This document shows positions 34,678-42,474 of a stretch of DNA of 52,049 nucleotides, one piece after another. Under the pieces are notes generated by a model. It was not told the DNA's origin. It did not search any database and saw nothing but the letters and a program-made list of their open reading frames with translations. The stretch is from contig JAICXC010000021.1 of the NCBI GenBank assembly GCA_025980665.1, positions 1 to 52,049 of the forward strand, given 5' to 3'. The position numbers and the translations under genes are program-made. The number at the start of each line of letters is the position of its first letter. The first letter of the stretch is position 1. Origin of the DNA: Bryobacteraceae bacterium (lineage in GTDB: Bacteria > Acidobacteriota > Terriglobia > Bryobacterales > Bryobacteraceae).

Positions 34678-35147
34678 TTACCTTGGTGGCGCAAGGGGAG
34701 CGTCAATACGCGAGAGAGCCAAGCGCGCCGCTTGAGGCTTCTCGCTATCGGCGTTTGCACTGGCAATACGCTCCAGCTCCGATCTGGCGGCAATCGCAGC
34801 TGGACCGATCATCCCCAATGTCCGATCGCGTCTAGCGCCACGCTCCGGTCAGGATCATCAAGCATCGCACGGAGTTTTTCGACGATCGCTGCGTGATCAA
34901 CCTTCGCGCTGCCGACGGCCTGCGTCGCTATTCGCCGCTTCGCAACCGAGGGATCGGACAGTAGTTCCTCCAATGCATTAAGAGCATCGGGCAATCTTCC
35001 AATGCATTGGGCGAGTCCGTGAGCTACGACTGCCAAAGTTCTGGGGTTGTCGGTGGACCGTGCGAGCGCGAGTAGCGCCGGTAGGGCCTCCAGTCGCGGA
35101 TACTGGATGTATCCGCAATCCGCGCCGCCGCGAAATGAGTCCGCATA
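34678..35147 (-). pseudogene. Remnant of a HEAT-repeat protein gene, truncated and frameshifted
   Basis: On the minus strand an open frame without a good start (35147-34809) encodes about 112 residues of HEAT-repeat type (LEALPALLALARSTDNPRT, NALEELLSDPSVAKRRIATQ, KLRAMLDDPDRSVALDAIGHWG). It ends at a TGA, and the repeat pattern continues in another frame (34812-34678: GPAAIAARSELERIASAN ... PQAARLALSRI) to a natural C-terminus. A one-base gain or two-base loss near 34811 would join them. The N-terminus is missing: a TAG lies just upstream, where the divergent hydrolase gene begins. The alternative is two small coupled genes (ATGA at the junction). Confidence 0.55.
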
Positions 35148-35815
35148 CTACGCCCGATCCCCGAAGATCGGTGCTTCTGACCATCGACGTCCAACAGGAC
35201 TTCACGAATCCTGGCGCCGTTGCGGAAATCCCTGGAACCAGCGCCCGCGTCCCAGCGATGCGGCGTCTGTTGGATGTGTACCGGCAGCATCGGTGGCCGA
35301 TCGTGCACGTCGTGCGTCTCTACCTGGCAGACGGAACCAACGTTGATCTCTGCCGTAAGGAAACGGTCGCTTCCGGGAGCCCGATCGTGCGTCCTGGCAG
35401 CGTCGGGGCCGAACTGGTGGACGCGATCAAACCGAACCTCAATGTCCAGCTCGATGCCGACACGCTGCTCGCCGGACGGCTCCAGCGACTCGCCGAAAAC
35501 GAGTGGGCCATGTACAAGCCTCGCTGGGATGCGTTCTACGGAACTCCGCTCGAGAAGCACCTTCACGACCTGGGCATAACAACCGTAGTCGTGGTGGGCT
35601 GCAACTTTCCGAATTGCCCTCGCGCGACGATTTATAGCGTCACTATGCGGGATTTTCGAGCAGTCCTCATTGCCGACGCGGTCTCGGGGGTATATGAGCA
35701 AGGACTCACGGAATTGAACGGGATCGGAGTGGCCACCCCGCAACTGGAGGAATACCTAAGCTGGCTTACTGCTGGCTCAAGGCCGGAGCCGGGGGCTGCG
35801 GTTGGGCCTCGCTAG
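35135..35815 (+). CDS. Isochorismatase-family cysteine hydrolase
   Basis: The 226-residue product has the catalytic triad of the family: Asp in LLTIDVQQDFTNPG, Lys in YKPRWDAFYG and Cys in GCNFPNCPRATIYSV. Members hydrolyse isochorismate, nicotinamide or related amides; the substrate cannot be told here. The ATG at 35135 gives normal length, but no ribosome site is clear and the first 15 residues are not conserved. The start overlaps the decayed HEAT gene by 13 nt and the stop overlaps the convergent Spy-like gene by 50 nt. Confidence 0.88.
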   Translation: MSPHTTPDPRRSVLLTIDVQQDFTNPGAVAEIPGTSARVPAMRRLLDVYRQHRWPIVHVVRLYLADGTNVDLCRKETVASGSPIVRPGSVGAELVDAIKPNLNVQLDADTLLAGRLQRLAENEWAMYKPRWDAFYGTPLEKHLHDLGITTVVVVGCNFPNCPRATIYSVTMRDFRAVLIADAVSGVYEQGLTELNGIGVATPQLEEYLSWLTAGSRPEPGAAVGPR

Positions 35816-36323
35816 GCCGCGAGGGCGAGTCTTTGGGTCCGCCCTTGGCTAAGCGACGCGCGCGTCCCCCGCCCTTTTGCGATCCCGGGCCGCGGCCGGC
35901 ATTTTCGAGCCCCGATCCCTGCTCCCGCTGGCGGCGCTGCAGTTCCTGCCACTGCTGGGTGGTGAGCACGGCGCGCATCCGCAGACTCATCTCGGAAACC
36001 GATTTGGTCATGTCCGCCCGGGCCTTGGTCAGGCGATCAATCGCTTCAGAACCGCGGCGCTGATCCACGGTATCTTCGTTGAAGACCGCATCCAGCTCGC
36101 CTTCCGCCTTTTGCACCGCCCCCCGGACCTCCATCATCTTGCCCCGATAATCGCGGATCACCGAGCGGATTTCGGTGCGCTGCGCATCGGTGAGGTCCAG
36201 CCCACTGACTAAGGGACCATCCCACCATGGAAAAAATCCGCTGCGCGCCCCCTGTGCACTTAAAGCTACCGGCAACGCCAGTATTATTCCTGCGAGGAAA
36301 TAGGTCCATCGACGCACTTTCAT
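35766..36323 (-). CDS. Spy/CpxP/CnrX-like periplasmic LTxxQ-motif protein
   Basis: The 185-residue product has a signal peptide (about residues 1-24), a helical domain with the two LTxxQ-type motifs (GLDLTDAQRTEIRSVI and AVLTTQQWQELQRR) and a long Gly/Pro/Arg-rich tail. The hairpin fold is shared by chaperone-like Spy/CpxP and the metal sensors ZraP and CnrX. It is the third gene of an ECF/anti-sigma operon and overlaps the anti-sigma gene by an ATGA, so a sensory role in the periplasm is inferred. No His-rich metal site is evident. Confidence 0.82.
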   Translation of the reverse strand: MKVRRWTYFLAGIILALPVALSAQGARSGFFPWWDGPLVSGLDLTDAQRTEIRSVIRDYRGKMMEVRGAVQKAEGELDAVFNEDTVDQRRGSEAIDRLTKARADMTKSVSEMSLRMRAVLTTQQWQELQRRQREQGSGLENAGRGPGSQKGGGRARRLAKGGPKDSPSRPSEAQPQPPAPALSQQ

Positions 36324-36796
36324 TGGCGCTCCTCTTCCAATGCTGTCTCCTGAAACAAAGCGCGAATGGGAGCCGCGGCTTTTGGTTCCACATCCTGCTC
36401 CATCGAATACACGTCGGTGAACAGCTGGGCATCGGCCTCGGCATTGACGGCAGCGGACGCCGCCGGCGAGTGCTTGGGAACCGCGGGACGCTCATGGAAG
36501 AACATCGCCGCCGCCAGAAGTGAAGCGGCAGTAGCGACGGGGACCCATCGCCATCCAAGAGATATCGAATCCGGCTGCTCCACGCGTTCCAGAATTTGCT
36601 GCCGCTGGATCGCCAGCCTGCGCCCACTGATTTCCGTGGCCGTTGACGACTCGGCGCGAGCCATTCCCAGCGCCTTGTGCATCTCGCTCCAGCGCTCGCC
36701 ACACTCCGAGCAGTGCGTCAGATGACCCTCGCCGTCACCGAGCCCATATAACAGCCCGATCAGTTCGTCATCACTTAGATGCTGTGGGCGATTCAT
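36320..36796 (-). CDS. ZAS-like anti-sigma factor
   Basis: The 158-residue product has a short N-terminal zinc anti-sigma motif H-x3-C-x2-C (HLTHCSEC), a single membrane span at about residues 80-100 (WVPVATAASLLAAAMFFHERP) and a periplasmic tail of about 55 residues. It overlaps the ECF gene and the Spy-like gene by 4 nt on each side (ATGA), which strongly suggests a coupled sigma/anti-sigma/sensor module. Release of the sigma factor may need RseP (5007-6329), which is inference. Confidence 0.82.
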   Translation of the reverse strand: MNRPQHLSDDELIGLLYGLGDGEGHLTHCSECGERWSEMHKALGMARAESSTATEISGRRLAIQRQQILERVEQPDSISLGWRWVPVATAASLLAAAMFFHERPAVPKHSPAASAAVNAEADAQLFTDVYSMEQDVEPKAAAPIRALFQETALEEERQ

Positions 36797-37395
36797 CTCC
36801 GTCCTCCGTACAAATCGCGCAGCTCATGACGCAGTTTCACCACCGCGCGATGCATGTGCGCTTTTACCGTGCCGATATCCAGATCCAGGAGGTTGCCGAT
36901 TTCCTCCAGGCTCAAATCGTCGTAGTGCCGCAACGTAAAGGTCGCCCGTTGGCGCGGGGAAAGCTTTTCCAGTGCCGTTTCGAGACGCGCCCGAATCTGC
37001 ACGGCAAAATACCGGTCCTCTGCCTCGGGGCGCGGGGACGAAGCCAATCTCAGAATTAATTGCTCGTCCTGTTGGGACGGACGTTTGCGCCAGAACCGCC
37101 AGCGCTGCGAGCGCAGCCGGTCCAGGCAGGTGTTGACGGCGATCCGGGTGAGCCAGCGCGCCGGATCGTCCAGAACCTTGCCATCCTCCTTGCGGAGGGC
37201 TTCCTTACACAGGGCGTTGTGGGCCTTCAGAAACACGTCCTGCGTGGCCGAATCGGCTTCGTCGAGGTCGCGGAGCAGCCGCTGGCACAGCCCGAATACG
37301 CGCCTCTGCTCGGACGCCATCCAAATAGTGAAATCCGCGCTGAAATCCCGGAGTTCTTCGGTCTCGGTCCGCGCGGCCAGTGCAGGCCCTGCCAT
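36793..37395 (-). CDS. ECF-family RNA polymerase sigma factor
   Basis: The product (200 residues) has region 2 (EADSATQDVFLKAHNALCKEA ... PARWLTRIAVNTCLDRLRSQRWRFW) and region 4 (LSPRQRATFTLRHYDDLSLEEIGNLLDLDIGTVKAHMHRAVVKLRHEL). It heads a three-gene operon with an anti-sigma and a Spy-like protein. The ATG at 37395 was preferred to the one at 37404, because TATCAT lies exactly 7 nt before it and overlaps the other ATG; there is no ribosome site for either. Confidence 0.92.
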   Translation of the reverse strand: MAGPALAARTETEELRDFSADFTIWMASEQRRVFGLCQRLLRDLDEADSATQDVFLKAHNALCKEALRKEDGKVLDDPARWLTRIAVNTCLDRLRSQRWRFWRKRPSQQDEQLILRLASSPRPEAEDRYFAVQIRARLETALEKLSPRQRATFTLRHYDDLSLEEIGNLLDLDIGTVKAHMHRAVVKLRHELRDLYGGRR

Positions 37396-37402
37396 AAGGC
37401 CC

Positions 37403-37408
37403 ATGATA
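37403..37408 (-). promoter_or_regulatory. -10 box TATCAT, 7 nt before the second sigma-factor start
   Basis: On the minus strand TATCAT is followed by 7 nt and the ATG at 37395. It contains the alternative upstream ATG (37404), so a leaderless message would exclude that start. No -35 consensus or ribosome site is visible. If the sigma factor controls its own operon, an ECF-type -35 should exist, but none was recognised. Confidence 0.5.
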
Positions 37409-37485
37409 CCGTTCAGACGTAGGATGTGCGGGAAAGGTTTACGACTTTGAGCGCAAAGGGCGCGTAGCGCTTCGTTTTGCGCGTT

Positions 37486-38082
37486 CTATTGTGCTCCGAA
37501 CACCGCGTGTGCGGCGATCAGCGAATTGGAACGATTGGACGCCGCGGGCCGGACCACGGCCGTATTATCCAGCAGTTTTGAGATAGGCAATCGGCCGCCG
37601 TTGGTGGATAAACCGACGGGCAAACCTGCATGCGAGCCCGCGGGCAAGGAGGCCCCACCGAAGACGGAAACCTGCTCTTGCAGGCGCTTCAGGTCGCTGC
37701 CGACCTCGACCACCATTTCGTGTTCCACCCAATCGGACAACGGGATATTGCGGAAAAACAGGCGTTCCTGCATGATCATGCTGCGTTTCTCGGAACCTAG
37801 CGACTTGGTCTCGCGCGCGTAACTGCGCTCCTCAACCCGGAAGTCCTTGAGAAATTCATCCAGCGCCGCGCGCCTAACGGCTTCCTCGGTGGCGCGAATT
37901 CGCTCTTCCATCATGACCTTCTGCGAGCTGATGGTCGCATGGGCCTCGGCCAGCGTTTCGCGCTCCTTCGAGACTGCAACTTCCATCTTGGCCTGCATGA
38001 TGTAGAAGGACAGAAGGGCGCTTCCTCCCGCCACGAAAACTGGAAGAAATAGCCACAATAAAGCATCGAGATGCATAGGCAT
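37486..38082 (-). CDS. Membrane-anchored coiled-coil protein of unknown function
   Basis: The 198-residue product has one N-terminal membrane span (ALLWLFLPVFVAGGSALLSFYIM), a charged helical stretch to about residue 75 that reads as a coiled coil, then a mixed segment and a Gly/Leu/Pro-rich tail. No family is recognised. The start is ATG (38082) with an agcaggt ribosome site. It lies between the sigma operon and a glycosyltransferase on the same strand, but gaps of 76-90 nt suggest separate transcripts. Confidence 0.65.
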   Translation of the reverse strand: MPMHLDALLWLFLPVFVAGGSALLSFYIMQAKMEVAVSKERETLAEAHATISSQKVMMEERIRATEEAVRRAALDEFLKDFRVEERSYARETKSLGSEKRSMIMQERLFFRNIPLSDWVEHEMVVEVGSDLKRLQEQVSVFGGASLPAGSHAGLPVGLSTNGGRLPISKLLDNTAVVRPAASNRSNSLIAAHAVFGAQ

Positions 38083-38158
38083 GACCTGCTGGGTGGTCTA
38101 TCGGCGCGAGGTAGGCAAAAGGTTAGAGGCTTAGGATAAATCCCTTAGAAGTCCTACG

Positions 38159-39124
38159 TTACGCGGCTTGCGACCCGTCCAACTTCTGCCCCCCGGTCAG
38201 TTTGCCGACCATTCCCAGGTCAAACCGGGCGAGTGCGGAAAGGACCGCTCCCAACTTGAAACTAAAGCTGGCCATCCCGCCTTCATACTTGCCGACCAGG
38301 GCCGCCGCGCCGTTCACGCGGTCGGCCTTGGCGAGGGAATCGCCCTCCACCGGATCGGGCGCGGGGTGATAGATCGCCCGAACGCCGGGATACAGGCGGA
38401 TCTGTTTCCCCGCACGGCGGATCTGCATGGCCAGGTCAGCGTCCGCCCAGTAATGGCCGAAACGCGGGTCGAAATAATTCATGCTGCGGACAAAATGCTT
38501 GCGGATCAGGATCGCGTCCAGCTCGGGATAGGCTACGGCGATACTTTCCTGCGCAAGATCAAGTTCGGTAGATGGAAGCGCTCCCCCGCGTGCCGCCTCC
38601 TGAAGCTCCGCACGCGTAGGAATGGGATGGATGCGCGACGCAGGATGCCCCTCGGCATCCACCAAAAGGGGCAACACGGCGGCGACGTCGGTCTCCGCCG
38701 CGTCCGGATCCGGCTGCAGATGATCCGCGAGCGCCGTGACCGTTTCGGGCGCGACTTCCACATTCGGGGAAACGTAAAACAGCAGCTCGGCCTTGGCCGT
38801 ACGTGTAGCGATATTCATGGCTCGTGCCGCGCCCAGGTGATGCGGCAACCGAAGCATGTTGATGGCGGGAAAATCCGTATCGAGCTGGGTGCTTTCGTCT
38901 CTGCTGCCGCAATCCACTACCAGGATTTCAAGCTTGTCGCGATCGCGCGAATTTTCCAGAGCCTGGACCGCCCGGCGCAAGGCTGCCGCCTGGTTGTAGG
39001 AAACCAGAATGGCCGACACGCGCGGAGCTTGCGGCTCTGGCTCGACGCGCTGGGGCTTCTGAGCCGGCTCAATGCTCTCGCCAGTCGGATTGACGCGGGG
39101 ATTCGCGGGTCGTGAAAGGGGCAA
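38159..39124 (-). CDS. Family 2 glycosyltransferase
   Basis: The 321-residue product has a GT-A fold: VSAILVSYNQAAALRRAVQALE, the nucleotide-binding ILVVDCGSRDEST, a region ending in DFPAINMLRLPHHLGAARAMNIATRTAKAELLFYVSPNVEV, and the acceptor-side motif RFGHYWADADLAMQIRRAGKQIRLYPGV. It is similar to rhamnosyl- and other polysaccharide transferases. A Pro-rich N-terminal extension (about 30 residues) precedes the fold. The TTG start has TAAAAT 5 nt upstream and no ribosome site, so the real start may lie downstream. Confidence 0.88.
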   Translation of the reverse strand: MPLSRPANPRVNPTGESIEPAQKPQRVEPEPQAPRVSAILVSYNQAAALRRAVQALENSRDRDKLEILVVDCGSRDESTQLDTDFPAINMLRLPHHLGAARAMNIATRTAKAELLFYVSPNVEVAPETVTALADHLQPDPDAAETDVAAVLPLLVDAEGHPASRIHPIPTRAELQEAARGGALPSTELDLAQESIAVAYPELDAILIRKHFVRSMNYFDPRFGHYWADADLAMQIRRAGKQIRLYPGVRAIYHPAPDPVEGDSLAKADRVNGAAALVGKYEGGMASFSFKLGAVLSALARFDLGMVGKLTGGQKLDGSQAA

Positions 39125-39419
39125 GGCTCATTTTACCCTGGTTGCAATGCTTTTCATGGCGAGCGGGCAACATTAGCTAGATGCTGGTAATTCAACTGCG
39201 CTAGAATAAAGTTCCCCGATGCGAAGGGGACCAAGAAGTCACAGTTCCAGAGTTAACCACGATCGACGTGACGAAGGGGAGCGGCGACGCTCCCCTTCTC
39301 GCATTTAAGAGCCGATTAGGCACAGCATGCCGGCCTAATAATGGATTTGCCATTGCAAACGCGCATTGCGTAAACAGTTCAAAAATTACAAACTGCCCGG
39401 TGTGGATCACCACGGCTGA
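39125..39419. other. Intergenic region containing a strong hairpin with a GCGA loop
   Basis: No gene was found. A perfect 11-bp stem, 39273-39283 with 39288-39298 (gaaggggagcg/cgctccccttc), closes on the GNRA-type tetraloop gcga. A weaker stem (tcccc...gggga) lies near 39213-39230. No U-tract follows the strong stem on either strand, so it is not a typical intrinsic terminator, although it lies downstream of the minus-strand redox fusion gene. Confidence 0.55.
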
Positions 39420-41057
39420 CTACTCGGCCAGGACCTTATGGACAAACTGCACCGCCATGGACCCTTCGCCGACGGCTGAGGCTACACGTTTCACACTCCC
39501 TGCCCGGATATCGCCCACCGCGAAAACTCCCGGAAGGCTGGTTTCGAGCAGGTAAGGAGTTCGGCGTAACGGCCAACCATTGCTCACGTCCGCACCAGTC
39601 TTGATGAATCCGTTCGCGTCTAGTTCGACGCGACCTTGCAGCCACTCCGTGTTGGGATCGGCGCCCGTCATCACGAACACGTGGCGGATTTCAAGGACGC
39701 CATCCGCACCTGTCTTCGTGTTGCGCCAGCGAACCCGTTCCAGGTCTTTGGTTCCATCGAGCTCCTCGATTCTGGTCCAGGTCATGAGAGTGATCTGCGG
39801 ACTGGCCTCGATGCGGGAAATCAAGTATTGCGACATGGTCTTCGCGAGGCAAGGTCCGCGGACCAGAAGAAAGACGTGTTTGGCGATTCCGGATAGGAAC
39901 ATCGCGGCTTGACCCGCCGAGTTTCCGCCTCCTACCACCGCGATCTCTTCCTCGCGGCAGAATTCGGCCTCTACGCGGGTGGCGCCGTAATAGATCCCTA
40001 CTCCTTCGAACTGAGCCAAGTTGGGCAGATCCAGCCGGCGATAGCGTCCGCCGGCCGCCATGATGATGCTCCGGCCGCGCACTAATTTTCCATCGTCCAA
40101 CTCCACCGTGTAGGGCGAGCGGGTGCTTTTCAGCGCGGTAGCCGATCGAGCAATGGCGATACGCGCCCCGAACTTCTCGGCCTGAATGAAGGCGCGGCTA
40201 GCGAGCTCCTGTCCCGAAATCCCCAGCGGGAAACCGAGATAATTCTCGATTCTGGAGCTGGCTCCGGCTTGGCCGCCGGGCGCATTCCTCTCAAGAACCT
40301 GGACTGTCAAACCCTCCGAGGCTCCATAAACGGCGGCGGCCAGCCCGCTAGGCCCACCTCCGACGACGATGAGATCGCACACTTCGCCCTGATCGATCTC
40401 GTCGTTCAGTCCAAAACAGGCAGCCGCTTCGGCATTGCTTGGATTGCGAAGGGCTTGGTCACCGCGACAGATCAGAACCGGGATGTCCGTGACGGAGATT
40501 CCGAACTGTTCGAGAATCGCATAAACGGTGGAGTCGGTCTCGATATCGAGGTAGTGGTGAGGATGTCCGTTGCGGGTAAGGAACTCGCGCAGCCGCATAG
40601 TATCGCTCGAATGGCTGGACCCGATCAATACGGCATCGCCCACGGAGTTGGCGATTAGATAGACCCGGCGCGATATGAAAGCGTTCAGGAATATCTCACC
40701 CAGTGCGACATCCGTCTGCATGATACGGCGCAAGTTCGCGCGGTTGATTTCCAGCAGCGTGCCGGCCTCACGGGCCTGGATGCGGACCAGAGTTCGGCGG
40801 CCCGAAAGCACGTTTACTTCGCCTGTGAACTCGCCGCGGCCGAGAACGCGAATGACTGGCCCATCGCCTGCGGAAACATTCCGGACTTCAATGCTGCCCT
40901 TCAGGACAACGAAGATGCCGTGGTGTGAATCGCCCTGATTCACAATCACTGCACCCGCCTCCACATCCCCTTGCTGGCCGAATGGCATGAGGCGCTCAAT
41001 TTGTGCGTCCCCAAGTTTGGGAAACATCGCGGCCATTGGATCGGGTGTTTCGGGCAT
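39420..41057 (-). CDS. Fusion of cyclic-nucleotide-binding, glutaredoxin-like and thioredoxin-reductase-like domains
   Basis: The 545-residue product has three parts. Residues about 10-125 are a cNMP-binding domain (GRGEFTGEVNVLSGRRTLVRIQAREAGTLLEI). Residues about 140-220 are a glutaredoxin-like fold in which SSHSSDT replaces the CPxC site. Residues about 228-540 are a FAD/NAD(P)-binding reductase with GGGPSGLAAAVYGASEG, VVGGGNSAGQAAMFLS and GVFAVGDIRAGSVKRVASAVGEGSM. The CAxC active site of thioredoxin reductase is absent (YGATRVEAEFC instead), so disulfide chemistry is doubtful; ferredoxin or quinone reduction is possible. A DUF302 gene lies 27 nt upstream. Confidence 0.85.
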   Translation of the reverse strand: MPETPDPMAAMFPKLGDAQIERLMPFGQQGDVEAGAVIVNQGDSHHGIFVVLKGSIEVRNVSAGDGPVIRVLGRGEFTGEVNVLSGRRTLVRIQAREAGTLLEINRANLRRIMQTDVALGEIFLNAFISRRVYLIANSVGDAVLIGSSHSSDTMRLREFLTRNGHPHHYLDIETDSTVYAILEQFGISVTDIPVLICRGDQALRNPSNAEAAACFGLNDEIDQGEVCDLIVVGGGPSGLAAAVYGASEGLTVQVLERNAPGGQAGASSRIENYLGFPLGISGQELASRAFIQAEKFGARIAIARSATALKSTRSPYTVELDDGKLVRGRSIIMAAGGRYRRLDLPNLAQFEGVGIYYGATRVEAEFCREEEIAVVGGGNSAGQAAMFLSGIAKHVFLLVRGPCLAKTMSQYLISRIEASPQITLMTWTRIEELDGTKDLERVRWRNTKTGADGVLEIRHVFVMTGADPNTEWLQGRVELDANGFIKTGADVSNGWPLRRTPYLLETSLPGVFAVGDIRAGSVKRVASAVGEGSMAVQFVHKVLAE

Positions 41058-41084
41058 AGGCTGTTGTGGACGTTTCTGCCGCGT

Positions 41085-41558
41085 TTAAGCGGCCACCTGT
41101 CTCAGGAGGTTTTCGACTTTCGAATCCAGCACTCTCGCGACCTTCAGAGCTTCCGCATTTCCATAAGATTCCAGGAATCCGGCCATCGTGTCATAGGACA
41201 GGTGGACGCCGTCCGCACGTTCGTCGATCAGCACCGTCACCGGGGCATAAGATGCGGCATCAGGAACGTGTTTTGCCATGTCCTTCATGATTAGCGGATT
41301 GCCAATAATAAAGCGCAGGATCTTCGGTGTATTCAGCCCGCTCTCCTTGCGCAAGACCGCGCCGAGGTTGAAGCGGATGAACTCTATGAATCCTGATGGC
41401 CCTTGCGCTTTGTGAACGATATCCGCTAACTCGGCGAACGTGCGGGCCGCGCCCATTGCACTTTGAAAGACATTAACATTTGGATGGCCGACGGCCGCTT
41501 CAAACGCGGCGATTACAGTATCGAAAGGTTTGGAAGAAAGGACGCTCAATCGTGGCAC
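41085..41558 (-). CDS. DUF302-family protein
   Basis: The 157-residue product matches the DUF302 fold (SSKPFDTVIAAFEAAVG ... FIEFIRFNLGAVLRKESG ... PKILRFIIGNPLIMKDMAKHVPDAASYAPVTVLIDERADGVHLSYDTMAGFL). These small alpha-beta proteins have no established biochemical role and are often near redox genes. The start is GTG. The redox fusion follows after 27 nt, so the two are likely cotranscribed and may act together. Confidence 0.85.
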   Translation of the reverse strand: MPRLSVLSSKPFDTVIAAFEAAVGHPNVNVFQSAMGAARTFAELADIVHKAQGPSGFIEFIRFNLGAVLRKESGLNTPKILRFIIGNPLIMKDMAKHVPDAASYAPVTVLIDERADGVHLSYDTMAGFLESYGNAEALKVARVLDSKVENLLRQVAA

Positions 41559-41602
41559 GGTGTTTGCCTTGCTGACCGACAGGGGCCTGCGGAATAGAAA
41601 GA

Positions 41603-42400
41603 CTAATAGACGCCGCGGATCTTCAGCGCTTCATCGATAATCGCCAGCAGCTGCTCGCGGGTGAGCTCGTGCTTTTCGGTTGGTTCGGGCATGTCCTCAG
41701 CCGCCAGCGGCCAACCCGGCTCAAAACGATTATGCGACTCGACGCCGTAACGGGGACGCGCGTCGAAAAGTTTCTGGATTTCGATGCGGGGCAGAACCTT
41801 GGCACCGCCCAGCAGTTCGGCAACCAGCGCGATCCGGGCGAAGTGCTCCACAGTGTCCATCCGGAAGAAAGCTCGCATTACGTCGGGCCCATAGGCGACT
41901 GCGCCGTGATTCGCCAGCAGCATGGCATCGTATTTGGGGATGTAGGGGAGCATTCCTTCGGCGAACGCGGGCGTTCCCGGCAGACCATATTCCGCCAAAG
42001 GCACCGACCCCAGGCAAATGATGACCTCCGGCAGGGTCCCGAGATTCAGGGCTCGCCCCGCCACTGCAAAACCCGTCGCCGTGGGAGGGTGCGCGTGCAC
42101 CACCGCACTCACGTCTGAACGCTCACGGTAGATGGTGAGGTGCATGCCGATCTCGGTAGTGACTTCCAGACGGCCAGAAACCTTGCCGCCCTCCAGATCC
42201 ACCACCACCAGATCCTCGGGCGTAAGCATGCCCTTGCTGACTCCGCGCGGTGTGGCCAGCAAGTGGCCGCTATCCAGGCGAATCGTGATATTTCCGTCGT
42301 TGGCCGCGATCCAGCCTTTTTCGAACATGAGTCGGCCGACGCGGACCATCTCCTCGCGGTGCTCTTGTTCGGTTCTCGGCATCGAATAAACTCGCGCCAT
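41603..42400 (-). CDS. Class II aldolase/adducin-family protein
   Basis: The 265-residue product has the zinc-binding VVHAHPPTATGFA and the third-His motif NHGAVAYGPDVM, plus NDGNITIRLDSGHLLATPRG, the phosphate loop of fuculose-1-phosphate or methylthioribulose-type aldolases. It probably cleaves or dehydrates a sugar phosphate. A C-terminal charged tail extends beyond the usual length. Which substrate cannot be told. TAGAAT lies only 2 nt before the ATG at 42400, so the ATG at 42382 is a possible leadered alternative. Confidence 0.88.
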   Translation of the reverse strand: MARVYSMPRTEQEHREEMVRVGRLMFEKGWIAANDGNITIRLDSGHLLATPRGVSKGMLTPEDLVVVDLEGGKVSGRLEVTTEIGMHLTIYRERSDVSAVVHAHPPTATGFAVAGRALNLGTLPEVIICLGSVPLAEYGLPGTPAFAEGMLPYIPKYDAMLLANHGAVAYGPDVMRAFFRMDTVEHFARIALVAELLGGAKVLPRIEIQKLFDARPRYGVESHNRFEPGWPLAAEDMPEPTEKHELTREQLLAIIDEALKIRGVY

Positions 42401-42442
42401 TGATTCTAGCAGCTTGCGAAGTCTTTCAGCTTGCGGCCCCAG

Positions 42443-42462
42443 GTCCCTTACAATTGAGGGAC
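42443..42462 (+). promoter_or_regulatory. Palindrome enclosing a -10 box upstream of the rhomboid gene
   Basis: gtccct (42443-42448) and agggac (42457-42462) are perfect inverted arms around TACAATTG, and TACAAT (42449-42454) has the look of a -10 box. The palindrome could be an operator that covers the promoter of the rhomboid gene. The ribosome site acggag follows at 42461-42466. Confidence 0.4.
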
Positions 42463-42474
42463 GGAGTAACCAGC

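Noticed and set aside
35024..35743. Minus-strand frame of 239 codons opposite the isochorismatase-like gene
   Set aside because: The hydrolase has its full catalytic triad. The minus-strand frame is a shadow, although part of this strand also carries the HEAT remnant in another frame.
38168..39115. Frame of 315 codons on the plus strand opposite the glycosyltransferase
   Set aside because: The minus-strand GT2 motifs are clear, so the opposite frame is a shadow.
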